Part shown: piece by piece, positions 8,038-20,021 of the stretch
Position numbering within the stretch: the stretch's first letter is position 1
Layout of the letters: each line of letters begins with the position of its first letter
NCBI GenBank assembly: GCA_002292215.1
Contig: DBBN01000061.1
Span: 1 to 39,279, forward strand
Reading direction: 5' to 3'
From: Glaciecola sp. UBA983
Lineage (GTDB): Bacteria; Pseudomonadota; Gammaproteobacteria; Enterobacterales; Alteromonadaceae
Length of the DNA stretch: 39,279 bases
Program-made: the position numbers and the translations under genes
The notes under the pieces: generated by a model
What the model was told of the DNA's origin: nothing
Database searches by the model: none
What the model saw: the letters and a program-made list of their open reading frames with translations, nothing else

Positions 8038-9954
8038 CTAGTACGTTTGACGCAGGCGCTGCCATAGCGTCCAGATTTTTTTCTGATCCGGCTTGTCCAA
8101 TTCTTGATTGGCAAACGCATCAGTCAAATTTTGGGTGAGGATGTCATCGAGGTTGTTTACTGAGTTTTCACTCGCATCAGGTACCATGCTGACAGCTAAT
8201 GAAAAATGACCATGAAAATAACTACTAATAAACAATTCATCATCAGTGCCATTAACAACAATGTTATCTAAATCTTGTTCAACACCCTCAATAAACTCTG
8301 CAAAGGTTGATGCTTTGTTACTCGCATCAGAATAACTCACTCCGACAGGATATAATACTTTGTCATTGTAGCCGGTGATCACCTCAATCAAACCATCTAA
8401 ACTCGCATCTAACTTTGCATCACCCGTGTCACAAATAAGTGGCTGCCCTTGTAACTGTTGTAATTTAGTTTTAGTTGCCACGATAATAATGTTGTCTTTA
8501 CCTATGGCGCGGATCACGTCTGGCGAAAGTTGCTGGTTGCCTCTACCAAAAATATGCCCTTGCCCACCAATTAATGTAATTAAGAGCTTAGTCGGTGAGT
8601 TTTGTACAATCGGTAATATAGAATCTGCCATCATATCTTGCTCAACACGCTCATTGGCATGGATCACATCTACACCCAGTAATGTATTGGGGTAGCCTAA
8701 TTCTTGCATAATAAAATCAATGGTTGAGCCAGAACCCATAATCCAATTGCAAGGCGCATGTTCATCGCGTAACTCACCGATATAAGCAGCTAAGTCGGCT
8801 AACACCATCTCGTCTGATTCTTTGCCCCCCATCTTGACTGACTGTACATATTGTAATTGCGCGGGGACAGTGAGTTCTCCAAAATGCTTTGCGATGACTT
8901 TACCTTCACGAAATGCTGTCTCATCGATATCGCGTACTTCCGCTTCTTGCACACTGACTAATTTACCTAAAATCATATCAGCAATGACACATCCTGCTGC
9001 GCGAGGCGTAATCGCATAGACACCAGAATGAATTTTACAGCCTGCAGGTATCCCTAAAACCGGAATATGCGTAGGCACAACGTCACAGATATTTCGAGCG
9101 GTGCCATCACCACCAGCAAATAAAATACAATCCACACCTTGAGCAAGGAGCGCTTGGACAGCAGCTTGTGTGTCGCTAGCTTCGGTTTGCGCATGAGGAT
9201 GGGTGTAAACCACTTGTGTCGTAAAACCCAGTGCCACAGCACAATCTTCGCCCATCTGACCTGATGCCGTTTTGATCACTAGTTGTGATTGATGAGCTAC
9301 TAGCTCTTGCAGCGCAGTAGCCGTTTTATAATTAGCTTGTGGAATCGCACCTTTAGCTAAGGCCTGCGCGCGAACATCAGCCCCATCGCTGCCTTTTAAC
9401 GCAACAGCACCACCAATTCCGGCATACGGATTAATCACCAAACCCAGCACAAATTGTCGAGATGTCGGTGAGTGTAATGATTCGGGGTAATATTCTTGTT
9501 TTAACACTTGGATAAATTCTTGTGCTCGTTGTGGGTAACCGTCATTCATCAGTTGCGAAAGTTTATCCGCAACCAGCGACTTAAACGCCAACTCGTCGGT
9601 TTTATTTCCCGTTAAATTATCAGAACTGATGGTAAATTCAAGACCACATGCCAAACAAAAGCCCCATTCAATGGCTTGTGGTAACACTTCGACTCTTTGA
9701 AATTGTCGTTGTTTCTCATCATCCCGACCGTCCGGCGCATACCAATACCCATAATCTGGGAGTAAACGTCGTTCCGAACCAGCAATACACCAATGCGCTA
9801 TTTCATGTAATGCGCTAGAAAAATACCCATGAGCAAACACAACTTGATGATGTTCGACGTGCTCATTAGCAGGTATATAGATAGGCTCGTCTGTGCCCTT
9901 TACTAATCGAGTATTACATCTTTCATAAAAAGTGTGGTCAAATAATTCGATCAA
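8038..9954 (-). CDS. Three-domain fusion: EpmC, ATP-NAD kinase-like, YfcL
   Basis: One uninterrupted 638-codon frame carries three proteins that are separate in E. coli or Shewanella-type genomes. Residues 1 to about 163 match EpmC/YfcM, the hydroxylase acting on the modified lysine of elongation factor P (FAHGYFSSALHEIAHWCIAG, with HExxH at 50-54, and YWYAPDGRD). Residues about 168-540 match the ATP-NAD kinase-like family related to AcoX (INPYAGIGG, GGDGTARNICD at 281, IPAGCKIHSGVY, IGGQGHIFGRGNQ). Residues about 550-638 match YfcL (DDELFISSYFHGHFSLA, and a C-terminal LDKPDQ...W..L). Neither junction (about 9462 and 8322) contains a methionine that could restart translation. The apparent start is TTG at 9954 with a weak ribosome site; the frame is open upstream to a stop at 10033-10035, and EpmC similarity continues a few codons before the TTG, so the true start is unsettled. 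Confidence 0.88.
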   Translation of the reverse strand: MIELFDHTFYERCNTRLVKGTDEPIYIPANEHVEHHQVVFAHGYFSSALHEIAHWCIAGSERRLLPDYGYWYAPDGRDDEKQRQFQRVEVLPQAIEWGFCLACGLEFTISSDNLTGNKTDELAFKSLVADKLSQLMNDGYPQRAQEFIQVLKQEYYPESLHSPTSRQFVLGLVINPYAGIGGAVALKGSDGADVRAQALAKGAIPQANYKTATALQELVAHQSQLVIKTASGQMGEDCAVALGFTTQVVYTHPHAQTEASDTQAAVQALLAQGVDCILFAGGDGTARNICDVVPTHIPVLGIPAGCKIHSGVYAITPRAAGCVIADMILGKLVSVQEAEVRDIDETAFREGKVIAKHFGELTVPAQLQYVQSVKMGGKESDEMVLADLAAYIGELRDEHAPCNWIMGSGSTIDFIMQELGYPNTLLGVDVIHANERVEQDMMADSILPIVQNSPTKLLITLIGGQGHIFGRGNQQLSPDVIRAIGKDNIIIVATKTKLQQLQGQPLICDTGDAKLDASLDGLIEVITGYNDKVLYPVGVSYSDASNKASTFAEFIEGVEQDLDNIVVNGTDDELFISSYFHGHFSLAVSMVPDASENSVNNLDDILTQNLTDAFANQELDKPDQKKIWTLWQRLRQTY

Positions 9955-9960
9955 TCTATC

Positions 9961-9991
9961 GATGCTATGGTTGATGCTATGGTTGGTGCTA
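9961..9991. repeat. 12-bp tandem repeat, 2.6 copies
   Basis: GATGCTATGGTT occurs at 9961-9972 and 9973-9984, followed by a diverged partial copy, GGTGCTA. The unit is a multiple of three and falls in the open frame just upstream of the apparent TTG start of the EpmC fusion. Read on that strand, it would encode repeated His-Ser-Ile-Asn. It may be an expanded leader or part of an N-terminal extension. Confidence 0.85.
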
Positions 9992-10140
9992 AGCGAGGTA
10001 CTATGAGTGATATCAGAGCCCTTAATGACTGTTTACTATGGCGTTATTTTATATTAATTAGCTAAAAGTCACTATATATATTTACGTTCCACTACGACTT
10101 TGATGTAGTATGAAATGTATCAATTATTAAGGTCGTTTCT

Positions 10141-10592
10141 ATGTTCAGTTTACCGCAACCGTTTATCAGCCAATGGGCTATTACCGATTCAGTGATCGAC
10201 CACTATGGTCATGTAAATAACGTTGCATATGTCAAACAGATTGAAACAACCGCATGGCTTCACTCTAATGCACTAGGGTTAAGCATAGAACAATACCAAG
10301 CGATTGATCGCGGCATGGCAATCCGCTCGCATGTGTTGCAATATCATCAACCGTTACATTTAAGCGAGCAAGTTCATTGCGCCACTTGGATTACCCAGTG
10401 TGATGGTAAAGCCACGTTAACGCGTCAATTTGAAATGTACAGTGAACAAAAATCTACCATCGTGTTTAGCGCCACCACAGAGTTTGTATGTATTGCTTTG
10501 TCTTCGGGGAAAATACGGCGCATGCCCGAATTGTTTCGTGATGCTTACCTGCCGGCAGTGCTTGCTCCTGGACAACCAAGCGTGGCGGTAAA

Positions 10593-10596
<4 letters not shown>
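10141..10596 (+). CDS. Hotdog-fold acyl-CoA thioesterase, 4HBT family
   Basis: A 151-residue hotdog protein. The DHYGHVNNVAY segment near residue 20 carries the aspartate and asparagine pattern of the 4-hydroxybenzoyl-CoA thioesterase family, and the rest (TRQFEMYS, VFSATTEFVCIAL) fits the central beta sheet. Such enzymes hydrolyse acyl-CoA or acyl-ACP thioesters; chain preference cannot be read from the sequence. ATG at 10141 is preceded by AAGG. The stop overlaps the start of the retropepsin-like gene by four bases (ATGA), so the two are probably translationally coupled. Divergent from the EpmC fusion across 186 bases. Confidence 0.85.
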
Positions 10597-13859
<3,263 letters not shown>

Positions 13860-15473
13860 CTAAGTAAGCTGGGCAATAATATGCTGAGCAATTTTTTCAG
13901 CAATCATGATCGTGGGTGCATTGGTATTGCCGCCAATAATACTCGGCATAACAGAAGCATCAACAACGCGTAAACGCTTAATATGTTTAACGTTACAATG
14001 GGGGTCGACAACCGTAGTAGGATCATCGATTTGCCCCATGCGACAAGTACCGACTGGATGATAAACCGTTTGCGCTTGGCTTTTAATAAACGCAATAATC
14101 TGCTCATCAGTCATGTTTTCCAACGGCAATGATGGCTGCCAAGGACTGGGTGTATAGGCTGAAAACGCAGATGAAGCTAACATTGTCATCGCCAGTTTAA
14201 CGCCGTCCACTAACGCGATTAAATCGTCAGGGTGACTGAGATAATTGGGTTGTATTTCTGGATGAGCTAACGGGCTGTTTGACTGCAATCGAATATAACC
14301 TTGAGATTTGGGATATAAATGGCACACATGTACACCAAAGCCATAATCAAACTCTATTCCTCTACCGTGATCAACAATGATCCCTGGAATAAAATGGAAT
14401 TGCAGATCCGGTTTATCCGCAGTACCCAGCTGACTATAAGCAAACCCACCAGCTTCTGCGACGTTTGATGACATCAGACCGTCTCGCGTGGTTGCATATT
14501 TTGCAGCATGGTGAATATATTTAGGCACCAAACGCGGCATTAAAGCATAACCAGAAGCCGTTTTACATTTAACTTGTACGATAACATCAAGATGATCTTG
14601 TAAATGTTGTCCCACACTTGGAATATCAGAAAGACATTCAATATGATATTTGGCTAAATGATTTTTGTCCCCAATCCCTGATAACATTAAGATCTGAGGT
14701 GAATTAATTGCACCACCACATAACAACACTTCGTTATTGGCAAAAAGTTGCGTGCTACTTCCGTCAATCGTGCATTCTACCCCCATGGCAGTCTGTTCAT
14801 TAATTAACACACGGTGCACTAAGGTATTGCTTAATATTGTCAGATTCGGATCATCTTTGACCGGGGCGATATATCCTTTGGCGGTCGAGCATCGTTGACC
14901 ATTACGATGGCTGACTTGATACAAGCCGACCCCCACACGTTCATGTGTATTAAAGTCACTAATATGGGGTAATTGTACAGATTGACCTGAAGCGATAAAT
15001 GCTTGAGAAAGTGAATCATGATAGCGTAAATCACTGACACCTAAGGGACCACCTACACCATGAAAAGTACTCTCCCCACGGGTATTATCTTCACTTAATT
15101 TAAAGAGGGGTATGACACACTCCGCGTTCCAGCCTATTGCACCACTGGCTGCCCAATCATCGTAATCACTGTATTGACCCCGAATATAGCACATCGCATT
15201 GACGGAGCTGGAGCCTCCCATGACTTTGCCTCTGGGCCAATATAATGAACGGTTGTCGAGCTGAGTTTGAGGGGCGGTATTGTAGTTCCAATTAATACTC
15301 GTCATGCGTGAGAGTAATGCGACCCCAAACGGAATGTGGATCAATGGATTTGAATCTGAGACACCCGCCTCGATAAGGCAAACAGTAACTTGTTGGGTAT
15401 CGATTAAGCGACGAGCAAGGACGCAACCTGCCGAACCAGCACCTACAATGATATAATCAAAAGAATTTTGCAC
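13860..15473 (-). CDS. GMC-family FAD alcohol dehydrogenase (choline dehydrogenase-like)
   Basis: A 537-residue glucose-methanol-choline oxidoreductase. Signatures are the FAD loop VGAGSAGCVLA at the N-terminus, GGSSSVNAMCYIRG (about residue 85), the second GMC signature GAINSPQILMLSGIG (about 250), and the catalytic histidine segment VYHPVGTCRMG with NAPTIMIAEK near the C-terminus. Databases often label such proteins BetA, but no betaine aldehyde dehydrogenase, BetI or choline transporter is nearby. The pairing with fadH suggests an AlkJ-like long-chain alcohol dehydrogenase. That is inference from context. The start is GTG at 15473. Probably the first gene of a two-gene operon with fadH. 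Confidence 0.87.
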   Translation of the reverse strand: MQNSFDYIIVGAGSAGCVLARRLIDTQQVTVCLIEAGVSDSNPLIHIPFGVALLSRMTSINWNYNTAPQTQLDNRSLYWPRGKVMGGSSSVNAMCYIRGQYSDYDDWAASGAIGWNAECVIPLFKLSEDNTRGESTFHGVGGPLGVSDLRYHDSLSQAFIASGQSVQLPHISDFNTHERVGVGLYQVSHRNGQRCSTAKGYIAPVKDDPNLTILSNTLVHRVLINEQTAMGVECTIDGSSTQLFANNEVLLCGGAINSPQILMLSGIGDKNHLAKYHIECLSDIPSVGQHLQDHLDVIVQVKCKTASGYALMPRLVPKYIHHAAKYATTRDGLMSSNVAEAGGFAYSQLGTADKPDLQFHFIPGIIVDHGRGIEFDYGFGVHVCHLYPKSQGYIRLQSNSPLAHPEIQPNYLSHPDDLIALVDGVKLAMTMLASSAFSAYTPSPWQPSLPLENMTDEQIIAFIKSQAQTVYHPVGTCRMGQIDDPTTVVDPHCNVKHIKRLRVVDASVMPSIIGGNTNAPTIMIAEKIAQHIIAQLT

Positions 15474-15570
15474 TACAACACTAACACTAATTAAATAAAC
15501 TCATCGTACCACTGTACCAAAAGAATGTTCATAAGTGTTAGTAAATTGTAATTAATTTGTGTGGATGACG

Positions 15571-16281
15571 CTAGTCTGCAATATCACTAGGGATGTTTTC
15601 ACGAATTTCAGCCCAGATTTTACCACTATCTATACCGTATTGACGGATTAACATTTGCACTTTTTGTGGCTCTGCTTGGTCAATTAATGCAAAAAGATCC
15701 TGATAAAACTTAGTCGCTAGATCACGTGATGAAGCATACGAAAAATAATAACTTCCGATGCGCGCATACATGCCTTTAAAGCCATTCATCAGTAATACGT
15801 ATATATTGTTATTAGAAGCAAACGCTAAATCGTGATTCATTTGATAATCAAACTGTGCAAAAGCTAAACCTGTTTGTTCGATATCTTTGTAACGTCCGAT
15901 GATTTCTTTGGCTCGTTCTGGGTTATTTTTGAATGCGCCACGAATAAATACAGCACTGACATTGGTACGTGCAGCTAATAAATTATCCACTAGCTCTTTA
16001 ATATTCGTCGGATCGAGACGAGCAAGGGTCTCTAGAATATTTAAGCCACAAGTTTCCCAGTAGTTGTTAACCTTGGTTGGCTTACCATGTTGGATCGTTA
16101 ACCAACCATCGCGAGCAAGGCGCTGTAACACTTCACGTAAGGTGGTTCTAGTCACACCGATTAATTCGGATAACTCACGTTCAGCAGGTAAAATTGTACC
16201 TGGAGGAAAACGACCACTCCAAATAGACTCAACAATATACTCTTCAGCAAAACCTGCTGGACTTTGGGCTTTATAAATCAT
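15571..16281 (-). CDS. fadR: Fatty acid metabolism transcriptional regulator FadR
   Basis: FadR is the acyl-CoA-responsive GntR-family regulator that represses fad genes and activates fabA/fabB. I start it at ATG 16281, giving 236 residues beginning [20 protein letters not shown], which lines up with E. coli FadR (239 residues). The frame runs 22 codons further upstream, but that part matches nothing. The winged-helix segment ([20 protein letters not shown], then [17 protein letters not shown]) is almost identical to E. coli, and the C-terminal acyl-CoA domain is more diverged. Its target fabB and the beta-oxidation gene fadH are both in this window. Divergent from dsbB. Confidence 0.96.
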   Translation of the reverse strand: MIYKAQSPAGFAEEYIVESIWSGRFPPGTILPAERELSELIGVTRTTLREVLQRLARDGWLTIQHGKPTKVNNYWETCGLNILETLARLDPTNIKELVDNLLAARTNVSAVFIRGAFKNNPERAKEIIGRYKDIEQTGLAFAQFDYQMNHDLAFASNNNIYVLLMNGFKGMYARIGSYYFSYASSRDLATKFYQDLFALIDQAEPQKVQMLIRQYGIDSGKIWAEIRENIPSDIAD

Positions 16282-16407
16282 GTGACTTTCTCGGTTATCT
16301 TGATACTGATTGTACCAGATAAAAGCTAAGCTACCAATATTTATCATTTATTCTTGGTTAAACCTCTAGTATGATTTATGAAAATTAAACACTAGGACGG
16401 CGTTACC

Positions 16408-16926
16408 TTGTTAAATTCATTCTCTGCATGGGCTGAATCAAAATCTGCTTGGCTAACATTATCTATGTCTAGCGCGCTACTTATTGTCACTGCGTTATAT
16501 TTCCAACATATTATGGATTTACAACCCTGTATTAAATGTATCTACCAACGCACCGCCGTTTTTGGCATCTTAGTCAGCAGTCTAATGCCCTTAATCTGGC
16601 AACATAGCATAACTCGTTTACTTGGATTTATTGGCTGGGGCGTTGCATCTATTTGGGGCTTTTTGATTGCACATGAACACGTTGATATTTTATTTGCTGC
16701 TAATCCCTTTTTTGTGGTCTGCGATATAATCCCTAATTTCCCAGCATTTATGCCTCTGCACGAGTGGTTGCCAGCAGTGTTTGGTGCGACTGGCGACTGC
16801 AGTGAAAACTCGTGGCAATTTTTGGATATGGGTATGGCACAATGGATGCGCATCATCTTTGGTATGTATGCGGTCACTTGGCTAATAATGCTCATCAGCC
16901 GACTTGCTATCGCGCGTAAAATTTAA
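16408..16926 (+). CDS. dsbB: Disulfide bond formation protein DsbB
   Basis: DsbB is the inner-membrane quinone reductase that reoxidises DsbA. The 172-residue protein has four hydrophobic segments and both catalytic cysteine pairs: Cys41/Cys44 in QPCIKCIYQR and Cys105/Cys131 in the second periplasmic loop, essentially the E. coli positions (41, 44, 104, 130). The start is TTG at 16408, with AGGA about ten bases upstream. No ATG lies near the expected N-terminus in this frame. In E. coli fadR, nhaB and dsbB are neighbours; here dsbB is directly divergent from fadR and nhaB is absent between them. Confidence 0.94.
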   Translation: MLNSFSAWAESKSAWLTLSMSSALLIVTALYFQHIMDLQPCIKCIYQRTAVFGILVSSLMPLIWQHSITRLLGFIGWGVASIWGFLIAHEHVDILFAANPFFVVCDIIPNFPAFMPLHEWLPAVFGATGDCSENSWQFLDMGMAQWMRIIFGMYAVTWLIMLISRLAIARKI

Positions 16927-16978
16927 GCATTGTCGGAGCCAAACAAGGACTCGTTATGAATTATTTGGAGATAGGAAG

Positions 16979-17503
16979 CTAGTCCAATTCATTTAATGGC
17001 CAAGTCACGATCCGCTCTTCAAACTCGTCCATATTAACGTCAAGTTCGCTGACAATTTTATTTCTTACTGACATACCCTCGGCATGCATTTTATGAGCTT
17101 TACCACCATTTAATAATGGATGCCATGACGCTAACGCTTTACCTTCATGCAGGCGTCGATAACTGCAACTAGGTGGCATATAAAAAATTTCAGGCAGATT
17201 TGCTTGAGTCAGTTTCACACAATGTGGTACTAACTCGGTACGATTCTCATATTCCGTGCATTGACATGTTTTGGTGTGCAAAAACTGGCACACAATATCG
17301 GTGAAAAACATTTCTTCTTCACCTTTTGCTGTGTCGGTAAAATGGGCCTCTTCAACATCATCATCAATGAACTTATGCAAACAGCATTTGGCACAACCAT
17401 CACAAATTGCTTCCCATTGTGCCTCATCCATTTGCGTTAATGGCGTGGTTTCCCAGTAACGGGATGCAATAAGTGCATTCATTTTTGCTGAAACTTTTGC
17501 CAT
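16979..17503 (-). CDS. ycgN: YcgN family cysteine-cluster protein (UPF0260)
   Basis: A 174-residue member of the YcgN family, whose role is unknown. The cysteines sit in two groups, CDGCAKCCLHK near residue 35 and VC-x6-TCQC about 35 residues later, plus VPHC and SC, suggesting a metal or Fe-S site. Compared with my recollection of E. coli YcgN there is an extra stretch of about 15 acidic residues between the two groups (around residues 52-68). The start follows the ycgL stop by one base, with AGGA at usable distance, so translational coupling supports the first methionine. Confidence 0.9.
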   Translation of the reverse strand: MAKVSAKMNALIASRYWETTPLTQMDEAQWEAICDGCAKCCLHKFIDDDVEEAHFTDTAKGEEEMFFTDIVCQFLHTKTCQCTEYENRTELVPHCVKLTQANLPEIFYMPPSCSYRRLHEGKALASWHPLLNGGKAHKMHAEGMSVRNKIVSELDVNMDEFEERIVTWPLNELD

Positions 17504-17504
17504 A

Positions 17505-17807
17505 TTACGTATCCTGCTGTGGATCAGGTGATAGGCCTAACGAAATGCGATGTTCTGCAAGCAGGCTTGGACTGAGCGGGGGTAATTGAAGATAATAGCC
17601 AGGCTCAAGTAATGCCTTTACTAGTACATCTTGTTCTAAATTAGCAAACGTTTTATCTGTTGGTAAAGGTAGCAGCATGACTAACTCAGGACGTCCAAAA
17701 CGCGTGAGTAGGCCCTCTGGCACTGCACTAAAATCTTCTTTTTTGGGGACATATAAAAAGGTATCGGGACGTAAATTAGATTTATAAATGGCACAAATTT
17801 GGCGCAT
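17505..17807 (-). CDS. ycgL: YcgL domain protein
   Basis: A 100-residue YcgL-family protein (MRQICAIYKSNLRPDTFLYV, then LTRFGRPELVMLLPL). The fold of E. coli YcgL is known but its function is not. It sits between rnd and ycgN with gaps of three bases and one base, a block conserved in many gammaproteobacteria. The minCDE genes that often lie nearby are not in this window. Confidence 0.93.
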   Translation of the reverse strand: MRQICAIYKSNLRPDTFLYVPKKEDFSAVPEGLLTRFGRPELVMLLPLPTDKTFANLEQDVLVKALLEPGYYLQLPPLSPSLLAEHRISLGLSPDPQQDT

Positions 17808-17810
17808 GTT

Positions 17811-18971
17811 TTACTCTTTAAATTTTTGGGAAAAATTCTTTGCAGCAGCTTTGATCTTAGCACCTACCAACTCTGCACGCCAACCTACCAATAAATCAGG
17901 TTCCATACCTAAAGCACGGGTATCATCAAACGCCAAGCAGTACCAACTAATGATCTGATTGATTTGTCGTTTGGATGCAAAATATGTGGGGTCAACATTG
18001 ACGGCTTCTGCAGCAGTCGTACAAATTTCTTTGATTTGGGCTACGTGCTTTTTATATAACGGCACATCCGTTAACCGATGTGTCGGCGCCGGATACTCAG
18101 TCTCAGATGCTGAACGCGCCGCTCTGATCAAATCAAGGACTATATCACAATGACGACGAGCTTCTTGCGGTGTCACTATATCCAGCGCAAACAATGCACT
18201 TTTATGTCCCGGTAAACGGTATGCAATCTCAAATGCACTTTGCTCACGAATGATAAAGTTTTGCGTAATATCGTGTTCTCTCGCGTAGCTTAAGCGCCAT
18301 GCAGCTAATAATTGCAGCGCATACAAATTAATCGGCTGCAGTTTCCATGTGTTTTTCAATAACAAATACGCATGCTCCGGAGCAATATTGGCGCGTTTGC
18401 GGCGAATTAGCTGGTCAATTTCATCATAGACCCACTGTAATTGACCATTTTCAGTGAGTAGCTCGACTAACTTGTGGTAACACGGCAGTAAATAAATGAC
18501 ATCTTCTGCAGCATATTGAAGCTGTTTAGGACTTAGCGGGCGACTGATCCAGTCTGTGCGTGACTCGCCTTTTTCTAAAACGACACCTTGAAGTAATTCG
18601 ACTAAACGTCCATAACCTAGGGAATTGCCAAGACCGGCGAGTTGCGCGCCAACTTGAGAATCAAACAGTGGTTCAGGCATTATACCCATTGCATATTCGA
18701 ATGTTTCAAGATCTTCGGAGCAAGCATGCAATACTTTAATTACATTTGGATTAGTGAGTAAGGCCTTAAGCGGAGATAAATCATCGATGGCAATAGGATC
18801 GATTAACACCACATCAATGCCATCAAAAATTTGGACTAAACCAATCTGGGGATAAAATGTTCTAGTACGAACAAATTCGGTGTCAACAGCGATAACCGAT
18901 TGTTGCTCGGCTTGTTGGCAATAGTTGCGCAGTGCATCATACGTATCGATATACTGATAAGCTTGTGTCAT
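17811..18971 (-). CDS. rnd: Ribonuclease D
   Basis: RNase D is a 3'-5' exoribonuclease that trims tRNA and other small RNA precursors. The 386-residue protein shows the DEDD exonuclease residues: AVDTEFVRT (about residue 29), HACSEDLETF (about 98), and the AAEDVIYLLPCY segment with the third conserved Asp and Tyr. An HRDC domain follows (about 210-290). Length is close to E. coli Rnd (375). First gene of the run rnd-ycgL-ycgN. fadD, its neighbour in E. coli, is not present here. Confidence 0.95.
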   Translation of the reverse strand: MTQAYQYIDTYDALRNYCQQAEQQSVIAVDTEFVRTRTFYPQIGLVQIFDGIDVVLIDPIAIDDLSPLKALLTNPNVIKVLHACSEDLETFEYAMGIMPEPLFDSQVGAQLAGLGNSLGYGRLVELLQGVVLEKGESRTDWISRPLSPKQLQYAAEDVIYLLPCYHKLVELLTENGQLQWVYDEIDQLIRRKRANIAPEHAYLLLKNTWKLQPINLYALQLLAAWRLSYAREHDITQNFIIREQSAFEIAYRLPGHKSALFALDIVTPQEARRHCDIVLDLIRAARSASETEYPAPTHRLTDVPLYKKHVAQIKEICTTAAEAVNVDPTYFASKRQINQIISWYCLAFDDTRALGMEPDLLVGWRAELVGAKIKAAAKNFSQKFKE

Positions 18972-19069
18972 ATAGAGAGACCGTGGTAATGGAGAGCAGT
19001 AATTTCTGGTCTTTACTGGTCATTATAGAATGATGCTTAGGTTATCATAAAAATCAGAATATGCGATAT

Positions 19070-19993
19070 TTAGTTGATTTTAGGCTTCTTTTTACCTAAG
19101 GAACACATGATTGAACCGACAATGACCAATCCTGCACCAAAATAAGCCCATTCATCCATTTGGCTGTGCTCAAAACGTTCTGGTGCGATTTCTATCGCAA
19201 CGACAACCGATAAATAGGTAAAGATTGGAGCGGTTGCAATGATAGCACTGACCTTTGAAGCACTCCATACCTCCATGGCTTCAGTAAACGCTCCATAAGC
19301 AATAATCGTGTTAATACAGCAGAATATTAACGCACCAATATGAATCGGTTGCAGATGCATAATAGCTGAAAAATCGGTCAACGGGATCAATATCACAAAA
19401 CCAAGCACATACATAAACAAGGTCAATTGTTTAGCACTAAAGCTCCGCAATAATGGCTTTTGCGCTAATGCATAAATGGCCCACGTCGTTGCAGCAAAAA
19501 TAATAATCGCCAATCCTACGGGAGACTCTGTAGTGGAAATTGTTAACGCATTAATTCGCTCATTGAAAAACATCAACATGCCACTGAGCAGCACTACTGC
19601 GCCAAACGTTTGAAACCGAGTAAATCGCTCTTTGAAAATGACGACGCCACCAAGCATTAACAAAAATGGTGCTAATTGCATCACTACCTGCACCGTCTCA
19701 GGATTGAGATAATCCAGACCAATGACATTTGTAGTGTAATTAAGCACCAGCATAATACTGGCAAAAACAATTAAGCCAAGGGTTTTGGGCGTCAATAATG
19801 CTTTGACCGGCAACCTGCGACTGGTCAATAAAACAGCAAAAACAAACAACCCTGCAACTAAAAATCGGTATGCGGTTATCGTCATACTGTCCATAACTTC
19901 TAAACATATTTTTAAAAACAAGGGTAACACGCCCCATAATACTGCAGTAATTGCAGCCAATACGAAACCATAAACCGGACGAGGTTCAGTCAT
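19070..19993 (-). CDS. EamA/DMT family inner-membrane transporter
   Basis: A 307-residue protein with about ten hydrophobic segments arranged as two EamA repeats (residues about 10-145 and 160-300). The first repeat carries the usual AVLWGVLPLFLK opening. The drug/metabolite transporter superfamily includes amino acid and metabolite exporters; the substrate cannot be inferred. AAGGG precedes the ATG at 19993. The stop lies 98 bases upstream of rnd on the same strand, so cotranscription is possible. Confidence 0.88.
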   Translation of the reverse strand: MTEPRPVYGFVLAAITAVLWGVLPLFLKICLEVMDSMTITAYRFLVAGLFVFAVLLTSRRLPVKALLTPKTLGLIVFASIMLVLNYTTNVIGLDYLNPETVQVVMQLAPFLLMLGGVVIFKERFTRFQTFGAVVLLSGMLMFFNERINALTISTTESPVGLAIIIFAATTWAIYALAQKPLLRSFSAKQLTLFMYVLGFVILIPLTDFSAIMHLQPIHIGALIFCCINTIIAYGAFTEAMEVWSASKVSAIIATAPIFTYLSVVVAIEIAPERFEHSQMDEWAYFGAGLVIVGSIMCSLGKKKPKIN

Positions 19994-20021
19994 AAAGACC
20001 CTTTGAGTGAAGTTTTTTAGA

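Noticed and set aside
16956..16982. An eight-codon ATG-to-TAG frame with AAGGA upstream, between dsbB and ycgN
   Set aside because: Far too short to support as a gene, and chance occurrence is likely.
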